Notes: generated from the sequence alone by a model not told the origin. A stretch of 64,000 nucleotides of DNA from Thinopyrum elongatum (GCA_011799875.1 CM022302.1:52799104-52863103), one strand, 5' to 3'. Positions 9,047 through 21,036 are shown, counted from the stretch's first letter. Numbers and translations: made by a program.

Positions 9047-11758
9047 TCACTCCGCAGGAGGGCTGGCAGGCTCGACGAACTCATCCAGGTCGATTCCATC
9101 TGCAATTCGAGTAGCAGCAGCAATAAAAGTCTCCATGAAGGACTGGAAGTCAAGTTTCTTGGTATTGGCAACCTTGATTGCTGCAAGCTTCTCTTCTTTG
9201 GCTTCCTTGCAATGAACATGAACCAGGGACAGAGCTACGTTGGCACCGCATCGAGCAGAGGACTTCTTCCATTCCTGCACTCGACCAGGAATCTCATTGA
9301 GTCGAGTCATCAAAGACTCGAGGTCATTTTGGAGCGTTTCCCTTGGCCAGAGCACCGTGTTGATCCGCGACACCGCAACCTTCAGTCGAGCAAGGTAATT
9401 CATGGCGCTGGCAATGCGAGACTCCAGTTGGAGCACGTTCATGGCAGCTTCATCTTTAACAGGGGAGTTGATGGGGTCCAAGCTTGTCTCGACTCGTCCA
9501 GTCTCTTCCTCGAAGTTTTGACAGAATTCTGCACTCACAGAGAAATAATGAGTCGACAGTTATATGATGAGTCACCGAAAGCAAATCAATCGGACATTGG
9601 AAAGTACCTTCAGGCATGAGGAATAACTTCTTGGCGAGTCCTCCTAGATAATTCTCTAGCTCGTCCCTCTTGCGGGTGATGTCTTCCACTTTGTCAATCA
9701 GGGTCCCTTTATCCTTCTTTAGTCGAGTTACCTCTTTGTTGGCTTCATCGAGAGCAGCCTTTAGCTTGGTACTCTCTTCCTCCAACTTTCCGACTGAGGC
9801 CAGCTTTTGGTCAGCGAGTGTCGTTTTTTCTTCTGCTGTTTTCTTCGCAGCCGCAAGGTCAAGGTCCTTCTTCTCCAAAGCCCGTCTCATTGTTTCTAGA
9901 AAGAATAACATTCGAATCAGAAAAAGGAGGAGAAAAGATGGCAAGAGAACCAGTCAACAAGCTTTCCTTACCAACAACGTCATCCTTAGCCTTCTGCAAG
10001 TTATTCTGAGCCAACTCCAGATCAAGATTGAGCTGGATCTGCTTCTGCTCTAGGTCAGCGAACCAGGCTCCAAGTTCACAAGATTTCTGGGTTCAGAAGA
10101 TAGTCAGTCGGCAGACACAAAGATTGGTTGCTTCCGAGCAATAAAGTAACAAGTTCTAAGAGTTCTAAGACTACTGCCGAATCAAACATTCAACAATAGT
10201 CTCGGGGACTACACCCAGTGGGTGCACTCACGGTGCCCCCACTAGTTCGACTTTTCAATTGACTTGGTCCGTCCAGTCAAAAAAAAAACTTAGACCATAG
10301 CCGACTGCCCGCAGTCGACTACGGTCTCAGGGACTACACCCAGTGGGTGCACTCCGCGTGCCCCCACTGGTCCAGGTTCCACTCGACATGATCTGCTCAG
10401 ACCGAGTGGAAAAGTTCTGTTCAAAGACCCCCGCCGAATCAAACATTCGACAGCGGTCTCGGGGACTACACCCAGTGGGTGCACTCAGCATGCCCCCACT
10501 GGTTCAGAGATTCAATCGACACAACCTAGTCGACTCAAGTGGAAAAACTACTCAACACAAATTAAAACACCCAGTGGGTGTACAGACTAACAATGGGTGT
10601 GCAATTAAGGTTCCAAAACGCTCATCCACGGACGTCTTGCGGATAATAAAGCAGCAGTTTCTAAATATCATATCCTAACAAAACAAGCGTCAAGATGGAG
10701 TTCAGTCGGAAGTAAGCTAACCTGGACATTGGCCTGGAGTGCTGAGCTGGTATCATAGGCAGCTTGGCTAGCCTCGCGCACCACTTTCATCTGCTCCATC
10801 ATAATGCCTGCCTGGCGTATGGCTTCCTTGGCAGCACTCACTTGGTCCTCTAGGACGTGATGGGCGGTGAAAAGTGGAGACGGTGGATCAGCTGCAGCAG
10901 CTTGAGAGCTTGAGGCATGAAGTTGCACAGATGAAGCAGGGGCCTGTGCAGTTGATGCTGAAGGACGACCACTCGACAAGGGAATCGCAAAAGTAACAGA
11001 AGCATGGTTGAGGTCCCCGGGCTACTGGATAGCTGGTTCTGCCGCCGGCGTCGACTGAGGCGTCTTACTAGCTGGTGCCTTTTTGCCCGAGGTCCTGCTC
11101 CTCCTTCCCACGAGCTTCTGTGGCACATCTTCATCGTCATCTGCAAGTTCAATAACATTTTGCGGAGCTGCAAAAGAATCGACCACAAGAGTTCAGTTGA
11201 CTGTAGAAGTGGTTAGCAAAGAAAAGACAAGATAACAGGAGTCATACCCGCTTTGGATGTGACCGCATCCTCCATCTCCTCGTCATCATCATCTTTGTAA
11301 GCAGAAGTCCCAGAGGTAGCAGCACTACAAATTTCAAGGTTCACTCGGTCAAGCAAGAGAATGGGTTGACAACTGATATAAGATTAATGGAGCAAAGGGT
11401 GAAAATGAAACACTTACGCAGAGGCAACGGGAACATCAACCTTGATCTTGGGCAAGGCCTTCCGTGGCTTTGACGGCGCAGTCTTGAGTTGCTTCGGAGC
11501 CTTCTCAGTCGGCACCGGAGAAGATGTCCGAGTGCGCTTCGAAGTTTGTCCAGTCGGTGCCGCCACTTTACCCCAGATACTTGTTGGGTCATGCTTCTGC
11601 TTGGAACGCTTTTCCACGCGAGGTGGAGAATCGACCTCCTCACCACTGCTCGAGTCTTCGCGCTCTTCATCAGTCTCGTCATCAGAGTTCCAATCGCCGC
11701 TGTCGCCTCCGCTCTCCTCTCCTTCCTGGATCTGCTCCCCGTTGGGCATCGAGTTCAT
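9047..11758 (-). pseudogene. Antisense gene, exons 2-7 (acidic and coiled-coil part)
   Basis: Exon 2 is rich in Asp, Glu and Ser (GDSGDWNSDDETDEERED) and then in Lys and Arg (KRSKQK, SKRTRTSSP). Exon 3 holds YKDDDDEEMEDAV. Exon 4 holds RSRTSGKKAPASKTP and low-complexity Ala-Ser-Gln, with a TAG at 11024-11022. Exons 5 and 6 form a heptad-like stretch with many Lys, Glu and Leu (LEEESTKLKAALDEANKEV). Exon 7 contains YLARLKVAVSRINTVLWPR and ends TAA/TGA-type at 9047-9049. Donors and acceptors: 11417 GTAAGT, 11247 GTATGA, 10721 GTTAGC, 9971 GTAAGG, 9607 GTACTT; acceptors end TAG, CAG, CAG, TAG and CAG. No domain of known activity is recognised here. Confidence 0.68.
10190..10580. repeat. Three ~125-132-bp tandem units in intron 4 of the antisense gene
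   Basis: CTC-GGGACTACACCCAGTGG starts at 10201, 10326 and 10458, each followed by GTGCACTC and TGCCCCCACT-GGTTC, with a decayed fourth start near 10565. The array lies wholly inside the intron between exons 4 and 5 (10721-10087). No coding signal. Confidence 0.75.
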
Positions 11759-11859
11759 CTCAGTATATATCTAGAGAGCAAAGAATCATACAAATATCAA
11801 TCGGATTGAAGCCTAAATAGGAAATCAGAGCAAAGGACATTCGGCACTGAAGATTGTAC

Positions 11860-12367
11860 CTTATTCGGTTCATTGGTCTTGTCGAATGGTGGGACCCTCT
11901 TGGACCCCCTGGGGTTATCTTTGTTACCGGTGATGCCTTGCAGCCACTGCTCCACTACCTCCCCGGTGACCTCCTCTGGGTGGATCCGAGTGGTGTCATC
12001 AATACCCGAGTACATCCACATAGGATGATCACGAGCCTGGAGTGGCTGGATGCGTCGATTGAGAAATATTTCAAGCAAGTCCATACCAGTCACCCCATCG
12101 CGGACTAACTGGACTACTCGGTCAACTAGCATATTCACTTATGCTTTCTCCTCTGGGTTCACTTTCAAAGTAGAGGGCGGCTGGACTCGATCCATGGAAA
12201 AGGGAGGAAGCCCATTCGACTGACCAGGAGTCGGCTGGTGTTTGCAATAGAACCAGGTCGACTGCCACCCTCTAACTGAATCGGGGAGCGTCATAGCCGG
12301 AAAAGTGCTCCTACCCCTCATCTGAATTCCAAGACCCCCGCACATCTGGATCACTTGTGTTCTCTCA
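11860..12367 (-). pseudogene. Antisense gene, exon 1 second half
   Basis: Continues in frame from 25962 across the insertion; at the joint the codons read D-E-R-T-Q with the TSD counted once. It contains IQMCGGLGIQMRGRS, RGWQSTWFYCK and, after an in-frame TAA at 12141-12139, VDRVVQLVRDGVTG and FLNRRIQPLQARDHPMW. These blocks follow the PF04195-type domain in plant homologs, as far as I recall. It ends with AATAAG before the donor GTACAATC at 11859. Confidence 0.7.
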
Positions 12368-15300
12368 TGTGACGCCCCGGCCCGATCGTGCACTAATCAT
12401 ACACGCAAATGCACACGATCAAGCCTAAGGACTCACGGGAAGATATCACAACACAACTCTAAAACATAAATAAAGTCATACAAGCTTTATATTACAAGCC
12501 AGGGCCTCGAGGGCTCGAATACATAAGCTTGCGAACAAGCGTCAGTGGAAGCATCAGATATCTGAGTACAGATATAAAAGAAAGTACAGAAAGGCCTTTA
12601 GAAAGGCGGGGCAAAATAAAACACTACGATCGAAAGGCGAAGGCCTCCTGCCTGGGACCCTCCGATCCTACTCCTGGTCGTCAGTCAACTCGTAGTAGTA
12701 TCCATCCTCTGGGTAGTAGTAGTAACGATCGTCGGGGCATCTGTCTCAGGGGGCTCCGTCCTCTGGTCACGTCAAACTGATATGGGGAGAAAAAGGAAAA
12801 CAAAGCAACCGTGAGTACTCTGAAGTACTCAGCAAGCAAGGATCTACACTACATATGCAACATTATCAAGGGGAGGCTGTATATGTGGACTGGGCTGCAG
12901 AAATGCCAGAATAGAGAGAAGGCCTAGTCCTATCGAAGACTAGCATCTTCAGCGGTCTTGCAGCAGTAGAAGAGAGTAGAACAATGCCATATAAAGTAGT
13001 AGTAATAATATCAACCTCACCCAGAGATCCTTTCTCGACTCCCTGCGAGAAAGCAATCCCAGAGCCATATATATACAGGTCTCATCACAGGTATCCAGTT
13101 CTAAATTGTATCAATCAGGATACAACTCCGAGTGTCCTTTACCGTAGGACCGGCTATCGATAGAAATGTTCTTCCCTGCAGGGGTGCACCAACTTACCCA
13201 ACACGCTCGATTAACTTCGGCCGGACACACTTTCCTGGGTCATGCCCGGCCTCGGCCAAACGACACATCGCAACCCTACCTACAGCTCAGCAGAGAGGTC
13301 CCCGTCGGTCTATATCCTAAGCGCTCAGGGGTCATGGGCCATCGCCCTGTGCACTCCGGGTCGGTGTGTGCAGGGTCGGGACGAGCACCACCTCAGTCCT
13401 GGATGGTACTGGCCCGGCCCGGCCACGAGGCTGAACTGGACGTCTGACAGAGCTTTCGGCTGATGCATACGATGCAGAACGCCCATACTATGCCCACGTG
13501 ATGGTTAGTGCTATCAGACCAGAGGTCTGCTCGGATCAAATATCCAAATCGTTAGGACTAGGGCTTGCGGTAACGAGCAGAGACTCACGAAAGATGTGAC
13601 CCCGTCGCCCCGTCTCGAGGACTTGCGGCAAGGGCCAAGAATGCCCGGCCGCGCCTCGTATTCACCACTCGGGCACCACACTGGCAACCCGCCTTCGCAT
13701 CACACGCGGGTACCCCTCAGGGTCGACCCGCCTTTCCAAGTAACATTGTAAGGTCCAAGTATCCGTGTGTCCATAACATCAGGGAATCCGAGGTATCACC
13801 CTCATTGAATTCCCACTCGATGTATCCGTCAAGGTGAACTAGGAGGAATCACCCTCACTGGGTCCACACTTGAGGTGTTGTACGACAGCGTCGTTATCGG
13901 AAGCGGTGAAGGAGGAATCACCCTCGATGACCACGACCGAATAGCTACTCTACAGAGTTAACATCAGAAGTGCTACAAGAGGTTTCACCCTCGGCACTCG
14001 ATAGTAACGCTGCAGTGTCGTTACAACTAAGGGGGGTGATGTGCGGTGTCGGGTCCTGGTCTTCAATCCCATTGATCGGGTCTTCTGACGATCCAGCGCG
14101 GCAGTCGGGATAAGTGGGGTCACTGATAGGTCTCTACCCAGCCTAGACTAAACAGTTTAGGATATGTAGGAAATTATCAACAGCAGGTTACAATGAACAG
14201 GCTATGCATCAGAATAGGTAAAGCAGCAGCAGCAGTAATTCTAATGCAAGCATGAGGAATTTAGAATGGGCGATATCGGTATGCTCAAGGGAGGGGCTTG
14301 CCTGGTTGCTCGGCGGCAAGGGCAAGGTCGTCTATGGTGTCTTCGGGATCCGGAGCTGCGTCGGTCTCGGGGACGACGTCAGGGTCGGGGGCTATCGAGA
14401 GAGAAGAGGGGGAGGAAACAGTATAAATATATAGCAAACACGAGCATGACAAATACGATACACGGTGCTAGGGGTAGTCTAACGCAACATCTCACGTAAC
14501 AGACGGAGCGGGAGAATATCTGACGATATTCCCCGGGTCTTTGGAATTATCGGACAGAGGATAAGAGGGGAACGGTTGCAAGTTCGGATAGTTAGGGACG
14601 CGTGACGGACGAACGGACCGCGTATTCAGATTCGTCTCGTCGTTCTGAGCAACTTTCATGTACAAAGTATTTTCATCTGAGCTACGGATTATTTTATATG
14701 ATTTTCTAAAGTTTTTATTAATTTCTGGAATTTATTTTTATTATTTTCAACATTATCCAGAATAGTAACTGATGACATCAGCATGACATCATGCTGATGT
14801 CAGCAGTCATTAGGGTTAATTATCAGTAGTTAATTAGGTTAATTAGGTTAGGTTAATTAACAGGATTAATTAAGCTAATTAATTAATTAAATTAAATTAT
14901 TATTATTATTATTTTCATTTACCTTAAAACGTTTTCTGGGCGGGGCCCATATGTCATTGGCCCATAGGCCATAGCGGGTTCGGGCGAACGGGCGTACAGG
15001 TGCGGGTGCTCGCACCCGAGGCCACGAGAGGCGAGGGCGAGTGCGCCCGAGGCCTCGATGGCCGGCGACGGCGGAAGCAGCGCCGGGTGCGGGGAGCTAC
15101 GGGGCACCGGCGGCCACAGGCGCCCTGCCGCGGGGCGGAGGAAGGGCGGCGGCTCGCACAGCAGTGGGCGGCGCGGGCGAGCGGACAGGGCGAGGCCGGG
15201 CGGTGGCGCAGCAGAACCACGCGGCCGACGAGCGAGCCGGGCGTGGCGCGGGCGAGGTCAGCGCGCGGCTGCGGGGACGTACGCGGGCGCCAACGTGCGG

Positions 15301-16612
15301 CCAGCGGGGCGAGCTGCGGTTGCGGCGGCGAGAGCGGGCACGCGTGGCTGGGCGCAGGTGGGTGCGGCCAGGGTGCAGAGGGAGTGGAGCAGGCGCAGGG
15401 GAGCAGAACTCCAGGCGCGGCCACAGGAGGTCGCGGGCGCGACGAGCGCGGCCCCGGAGCGTGGCAGGGCATGGCGGAGCAGCAGCTCGAGGTGCAGGGC
15501 ACGGTCGAGGTGCGTGCAAGCACGGTGACCGCGTTGCGCTAGCGAGGGGAAGCGGGAGCAGAGAGGAGGCGTCGTGCGGGGCTGGCCCTAGGCGCGGACG
15601 ACGCGGTCGATGGGCGAGCGGGGAACAGGGGAGAGAGGAGGAGAGGTCGGAGCTCACGGCGGGGCCGTAGGGTCTTAGGCAGCAGGGCGTGGGGTTGACG
15701 ACGGGGACGACGGCGCGGGGTTGGCCGGGGCGGCGAGTAGGGGTGGCGGCCGGCGTGGTGGCCGAGGCGGTGGAGGCCGGCGGTGAGGTCCGGGCGGCGG
15801 CGAACGACGACGGGATCGGGCCGGGCGACGAGGCGAGGCCGTGGCCTCAGGCGGGCGTCGCGCGAGAGATGAGGAGGGGCGAGGCGGCGTCGAGGTGGCT
15901 TCAGGGACGGCGAGCGGCGGCGGCGGTCGGGGACGGCCGGCCGGCGACGGGCGACGGGGGGGGGGGGGGGTCGATCCTGATCCAGAATTTCTGGATCGGG
16001 GGGGGGGGGGGAATGAGCGAGGTGGGGTGGGGTAAGCGGCTAGGGTTTCGGGTGGGGGTGGGAGATATGGGGGGAGGGGAGGGGGGCGCGGCTGGCCGGC
16101 CTGGCTAGCCCAGTGGCCACTGGGCCGAGGCCCAGCGAGGGGGGGGGTGCTTTATTTTCTTTTGTTCTTTTTCTTTTTATAAATTCATATACCTCGGTTT
16201 AGTAAATAGTTAGGCCCAAACCGAATTTGTAAAAAGGGAGACCTAGTCCATAAATATACAGTGCTTTATTCCTAACACCTAAAATTAGTTTGGGCAAAAC
16301 CTCATTTCATACTTAATTAGATTTAATAAATGGTTATTAAATATTGTTTTATAAGTCGCTGTTTGAAGATGTTTGAGTCACTTACCCAACTCAATGATGT
16401 TGGTTCAATTTTAGAATTGTCTCTGATTTATTTGCTATTTAATAAGAACTTTAGTTTCTATGTTGGACAACTTTTATTTCCACTTTCTTTAAATTTGAAT
16501 TTGAGGTTAGGAGTTGAAATGCAATATGATTAATGATGATCATGCACTGATAATCATGCTGACTTGGCATTATCAAAATGGGATTACTGTGGTTAACCAC
16601 CGGGGTGTTACA
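12368..16612 (-). repeat. Element D 3' LTR (4245 bp)
   Basis: Bounded by TGTGACGCC on the left and GGGGTGTTACA on the right (so TGTAACACC...GGCGTCACA in sense). Left to right it holds a 3'-UTR-like end, exon-like blocks at 12776-12668 and 14391-14302, an AT-rich segment with TGACATCA palindromes (14770-14805), a GC-rich block (14930-16100) and an AT-rich start. G-runs at 15958-15970 and 15999-16010 flank the palindrome CCAGAATTTCTGG. Long frames in the GC-rich block are low-complexity and probably meaningless. Confidence 0.92.
14302..14391 (-). other. 90-nt exon-like cassette in element D 3' LTR
   Basis: On the minus strand a pyrimidine-rich tract ending CTCTCGATAG precedes 14391, and AG|GCAAGC follows at 14302, giving a GC-type donor. 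The 90 nt encode, in phase 2-1, an acidic peptide with ETDAAPDPEDTIDDLALA and EQP. The same cassette with the same boundaries is at 23633-23722, 48151-48240 and, strongly diverged, 61229-61318. An upstream GTGAGC donor lies at 15657. Splicing is inferred. Confidence 0.5.
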
Positions 16613-16622
16613 AATCTCCTCT
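16613..16622 (-). other. Polypurine tract of element D
   Basis: AGAGGAGATT on the minus strand directly precedes the TGTAACACC start of the 3' LTR. The equivalent tract AGAGAAGATT is at 57801-57810 in element E. Confidence 0.7.
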
Positions 16623-16682
16623 ACTAACAAGAATTCTCGTCCCGAGAATAAGAAGTAGAAGAAAAAGTTCGGGGTATTCCGC

Positions 16683-18400
16683 ACGAAGATTATCCTGCGT
16701 TCCCAAGTGGCTTCATCTCTCAGTATGATTTAACCCTGTACTTGAGGAACTTGGTAACCTTCTGACGGGTTCGACGTTCAGCTTCATCGAGAATGCGGAT
16801 CGGATGTTCCTTATATGAAAGATCATCATGCAATTCGAGCATCTCGTGATCCACAGCTCGGTGTGGAGATTCCTTGAAGCATTTACGAAGTTGCGACACA
16901 TGGAAGACGTCGTGGATATGAGAGAATTGCGGCGGCAATTCCATTTATACGCCACTTGACCACGTCTTGCAACAATGCGGAAAGGACCAATGTAGCGTGG
17001 AACTAGCTTGCCCTTGATTCCGAAACGGTGAGTGCCTTTCATAGGAGTGACACGAAGATAAGCTTGATCACCAGGTTGATAGTCAAACCCATCGTTTGCG
17101 ATCATAGTTGCTCTTCTGGCGGTCCTGAGCCGCCTTGAGATTTTCCCGGACATACGAACTTGTTCTTCGGCTTGTTGAATTAATATCTGGACCCACCAAG
17201 CGGTCGTTCCCCAGTTTCTGACCAATTCAAGGGGTTCGGCACTTACGTCCATAGAGAACTTCAAAGGGGGCCATTTTCAAGCTGGCTTGATAGCTGTTGT
17301 TATAGGAGAACTCGGCATATGAGAAGAGATTCTTCCATCTTCTTGCCAAACGATATAACACAAGCTCGCAACATGTCTTCAAGCACTTGATTAACTCGTT
17401 CAAACTTGGCCTTGGGATTGAGGATGATAAGCTGAACTCCAGGTGATATGAGTTCCCATAGCCTTTGGAAACTTTCCCAGAAATGACCAGTGAATATGCG
17501 CCACGGTCTGAACTGATCTCTTCGGAATACCGTGGAGTGAAACAATCTGGAGATATATAACTCTGCTAACTGACATAGCAGTGATCGTCCTTGACAGGCA
17601 GAAAGTGTGCAACTTTGGAGAGTTGGTCGACAACGACAAGAATAGCATCGTACCCTTCTGTGACCTGGGAAGTCCTGTAATGAAATCCATTTGCACTTTG
17701 TCCCATTTCCATAGAGGAATAGGGAGCGGGTTGCAGAATTCCAGCAGGCTTCTGATGTTCTGCTTTAACGCGACGACACACATCACATTCAGCAATAACA
17801 AGCATGTCTTGCTTCATTCTAGACCACCAGTACCTTTGACGGAGATCACGATACATCTTGGTGCTACCCGGATGAATAGACAGCGGGTATCATGTGCCTC
17901 CTTCATGACTTTGTCAGTCATAAGCTCGAAGCGAGGTACGACAATGCGGTCTCTGAAATACAAGGTTCCATCTTCAGACAGCGAGAAATCCCTGTACTTT
18001 ACAAGGTGAAGGTCTTCTTCATCAAATCAATTTCAGCATCTTTAGCTTGCGCATTCTTAACAGCTTTCTCAAGGTTCTGGTTCAACAACCAAGGTTTTTA
18101 GGTATCCTGGGGAACTATCTCGAGATTTAGCTTTCGAAGCTCTTCATACAGAAGTGGTTGCTGTAGCTGAACCTCAAGTTCGCAGCATAGGATTTGCGGC
18201 TCAACGCTCAGCCATTACATTAGCCTTGCCAGGGGTATAAGAAATACCAAGTCATAGTCCGCAATGGTCTCCATCCATCTTTGTCTGGGAGATTCAGAGA
18301 TGGCTGAGAGAACAAGTACTTCAAAACTTTTATGATCCGTGTAGATCTCGCAACGATTACCGAGGAGATAATGTCGCCCACAAACTGCAAGTGCATAATG
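16683..18400 (-). pseudogene. Element D RNase H end, integrase and chromodomain, broken
   Basis: After the frameshift near 18400 the rest of pol is scattered over all three minus frames: CEIYTDHKS near 18340, the zinc-finger part ECDVCRRVKAEHQKPAG in 17566-17856, core pieces GYDAILVVVDQLSKVAHFLPV, KFERVNQVLEDML at 17300-17545 and the C-terminal TPMKGTHRFGIKGKLVPRYI in 16713-17264. The end reads PIRILDEAERRTRQKV, the start of a chromodomain typical of Tekay/Del elements, then shifts out of frame before the ATWER block. A chromodomain would guide integration into heterochromatin. At least five frameshifts are needed to explain the pieces. Confidence 0.82.
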
Positions 18401-21036
18401 ACAGCAGCTAGTTCTAGATCATGTACCGGATAATTCTCTTCATGCGGTCGCAACTGACGAGAGCCATAGGCAATCACTTTACGCTCTTGCATTAGGATAC
18501 AGCCTAATCCTTCACGGGATGCGTCACAATAGATCACAAAGTCTTTGCGAGAATCTGGAGGAGCAAGTACTGGGGCAGACGTTAGCTTGTCCTTGAGTGT
18601 TTGAAAGCTTTCCTGACATTTTTCTGTCCATTCAAACTTAACGCCCTTGTGAAGCAGATCAGTCAACGGCTTAGCAATCTTAGAAAAATTCTCAACAAAA
18701 CGACGGCAATAACTTGCAAGACCGAGAAAACTTCTCACTTGCTTGACGTTCTTCGGAGGAGTCCAGTCAAGAATAGCCTGAACTCGTTCTGGGTTAACGG
18801 CAATGCCATCTTTCGAAATCACATGGCCGAGATATGTCACTTCAGACAGCCAGAATTCACATTTAAAATATTTGGCATACAGTTGGTGTTCTCGGAGCCT
18901 TTCCAGTACAAGACGGAGGTGTTCAGCATGTTCTTCCTTATTCTTTGAATAAACCAGAATATCATCTAGATATACCACGACGAACTTGTCGAGGTAATCC
19001 ATGAAGATATAATTCATCAGACGGGAAAATGTGGCTGGAGCATTGGTTAAGCCAAATGACATGACAGTGTACTCATAAGAGCCATAGCGAGTAACAAAAG
19101 CAGTCTTCGGAATATCCTCTTCACGAACACGGATCTGATGATAACCCAATCTCAAATCAAGTTTAGAGAATACCGATGATCCAGTAAGTTGATCATACAA
19201 ATCATTGATCCGAGGAAGCGGATATTTATTCTGAATGGTGGCTTGGTTAATGGGCCGATAATCCTGAACCAATCGGTTAGTTCCATCCTTCTTTTTAACG
19301 AAGAGTGAAGGTGCTCCCCAAGCAGAGGAACTGGGGCGGATGAAACCTTTCTTAAGTGATGTGTCGATTTCTTCCTTAAGCTCGAGAAGATGATGCGGAG
19401 GCATCTTATAAGGACGCTTTGCAATAGGAGTAGTGCCTGGTTTCAAGTCAATGACAAACTCAACAGCTCTAGCAGGGGGTATTCCTGGAAGTTCTTCTGG
19501 AAATACATCTTGAAAATCACGAACAACTGGAACATTCTCGATGCCTTCAAGAGGTGAAGCATTCAATGCATTCAGAACATAAATCTGAGCTTCGGCGTCC
19601 AGAACTGTTCGAGCTGAGTATCTGACTATCTGGCCAGAAGGGTGTGTGAGGCGGACTATTTCAGTGGCACAGTCAATCAAAGCTTTATGAGGCTTCAACC
19701 AGTCCATACCCAGAATAATGTCTATGTTGGAGGTCTTGAGAGCAATGAGTGAAACGGGGAACATCAATCCTCCGATCGCAATGTGGTTACCGTGGCTTAC
19801 CATGCTAGTTTGCCAATTAGCCCCAGGTGACTGGATTACTAATGGAGTGGACATCTCCTCGAAATGTATATCATGGCTTCGCGCAAAACTTTCGGACATG
19901 AAGGAGTGCGATGCTCCAGAATCAAAAAGGACTGAAGCTGGGATTGAATTGACTAGAAGGGTGCCCATCACAATTTTGGGGTCCTGTCGAGCTTCTTCAA
20001 TGTTGACTTGATTGACATGAACAAGCTGACTAGCAGGTGGTCTGGCATTATGCTTTCTGCTATGATGGTTCCGACGGCCCTTTTTACGGTCAACAGAACA
20101 ACGTGATGAACTCTGCGGCTGACCCTGAGGACAGTTGAAAGCACGGTGCCCTGGCTGTCCACACTTGCGGCACAAACCATCATTATGGAGAGGAGCCACA
20201 ACATTGGACTGTCCACCCTGAGTCGTTAACTGGCTTGGGGGCGGAGGCAGACGAGGCGCCACATATGACGGCCTTGGTGCAGGGGCAGGTCGGTGATGAA
20301 CATTGTGTGGGATCCAGACTCGACGTTTCTGAACAGGCTGACCCGAGGATAAGCCAGCTTCATGAGTGCGCTTGAGCGACTCCTGGCATTCAGTCAGAGC
20401 TGTTTCAATTTGAAAAGATTTGCTGACAAGCGTTGCGAAGTCTGTGCAATCAAGGACTGCAAGTGCGAGTTTTATGTCAGTACGGAGTCCTTCACGGAAT
20501 TTATCCTGCTTACGGGCGTCAGTGCAGACGTCATCTTCAGCATAGCGGGACAATTCAAGAAATTTCCTCTGATATTCATCCACAGTCATTGTGCCCTGTG
20601 TGAGTTTGCGAAACTGCTGCTTCTTCTGGTCCATCAGACCTTGAGGAATGTACTGTGCACGAAAAGTCGACTGAAATTCCTGCCAAGTGGTTACGATTTC
20701 AGCAGGCAACATACCCTTGTGGCTTTCCCACCATTGAGCAGCTGGGCCCTTTAGGTGGAATGTCGCGAAGGTGACGTAACTGTCAGGGGCAACATTAGCT
20801 GACTCCATTTCAAACAGGATGTCACGAAGCCAATCATCAGCATCCATAGGATTGGTGGAGCTGCGGAAAACGGACGGGTTGAGGTGCACAAATTCTGGCA
20901 GCGAAATCGGTCCAGGCTCCTGACGAGCCTCATTGCGTTCCAAACGTCTTACCAGACTCTCGTTGAGCTGACGGTTCAATTCAAACTGCTGCATCATTGC
21001 GGCAATATAGGGTGGAGGTGGAGGATCGTCAGCCAT
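18220..21036 (-). CDS. Element D Gag-protease-RT polyprotein (938-codon open frame)
   Basis: A long open frame from ATG 21036. The gag capsid block at about residues 50-220 has [10 protein letters not shown] and [22 protein letters not shown] zinc knuckle [14 protein letters not shown] is near residue 290. The protease active site [10 protein letters not shown] is near residue 375. RT follows, with [15 protein letters not shown] near 620 and catalytic YLDD at 18972-18961. RNase H begins with [15 protein letters not shown]. True homology ends at about 18400, near [10 protein letters not shown], where a frameshift adds a short unrelated tail. The usual polyprotein is near 1,400-1,500 residues, so this is truncated. 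It would assemble particles in the cytoplasm and cut and copy; integrase must come from elsewhere. Confidence 0.85.
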   Translation of the reverse strand: MADDPPPPPYIAAMMQQFELNRQLNESLVRRLERNEARQEPGPISLPEFVHLNPSVFRSSTNPMDADDWLRDILFEMESANVAPDSYVTFATFHLKGPAAQWWESHKGMLPAEIVTTWQEFQSTFRAQYIPQGLMDQKKQQFRKLTQGTMTVDEYQRKFLELSRYAEDDVCTDARKQDKFREGLRTDIKLALAVLDCTDFATLVSKSFQIETALTECQESLKRTHEAGLSSGQPVQKRRVWIPHNVHHRPAPAPRPSYVAPRLPPPPSQLTTQGGQSNVVAPLHNDGLCRKCGQPGHRAFNCPQGQPQSSSRCSVDRKKGRRNHHSRKHNARPPASQLVHVNQVNIEEARQDPKIVMGTLLVNSIPASVLFDSGASHSFMSESFARSHDIHFEEMSTPLVIQSPGANWQTSMVSHGNHIAIGGLMFPVSLIALKTSNIDIILGMDWLKPHKALIDCATEIVRLTHPSGQIVRYSARTVLDAEAQIYVLNALNASPLEGIENVPVVRDFQDVFPEELPGIPPARAVEFVIDLKPGTTPIAKRPYKMPPHHLLELKEEIDTSLKKGFIRPSSSAWGAPSLFVKKKDGTNRLVQDYRPINQATIQNKYPLPRINDLYDQLTGSSVFSKLDLRLGYHQIRVREEDIPKTAFVTRYGSYEYTVMSFGLTNAPATFSRLMNYIFMDYLDKFVVVYLDDILVYSKNKEEHAEHLRLVLERLREHQLYAKYFKCEFWLSEVTYLGHVISKDGIAVNPERVQAILDWTPPKNVKQVRSFLGLASYCRRFVENFSKIAKPLTDLLHKGVKFEWTEKCQESFQTLKDKLTSAPVLAPPDSRKDFVIYCDASREGLGCILMQERKVIAYGSRQLRPHEENYPVHDLELAAVIMHLQFVGDIISSVIVARSTRIIKVLKYLFSQPSLNLPDKDGWRPLRTMTWYFLYPWQG

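Noticed and set aside
13132..13463. Small frames repeated near 22469-22779 and 49080-49405
   Set aside because: All are the same LTR segment in three copies; frames overlap in all phases and the segment includes the hypervariable patch.
14919..16108. Long overlapping frames on both strands (up to 209 codons) in the GC-rich part of element D LTR, repeated at 24250-25550
   Set aside because: They are Arg/Ala/Gly/Pro low-complexity in every frame, occur on both strands at once, and repeat only because the LTRs are copies. High GC lowers the rate of stop codons.
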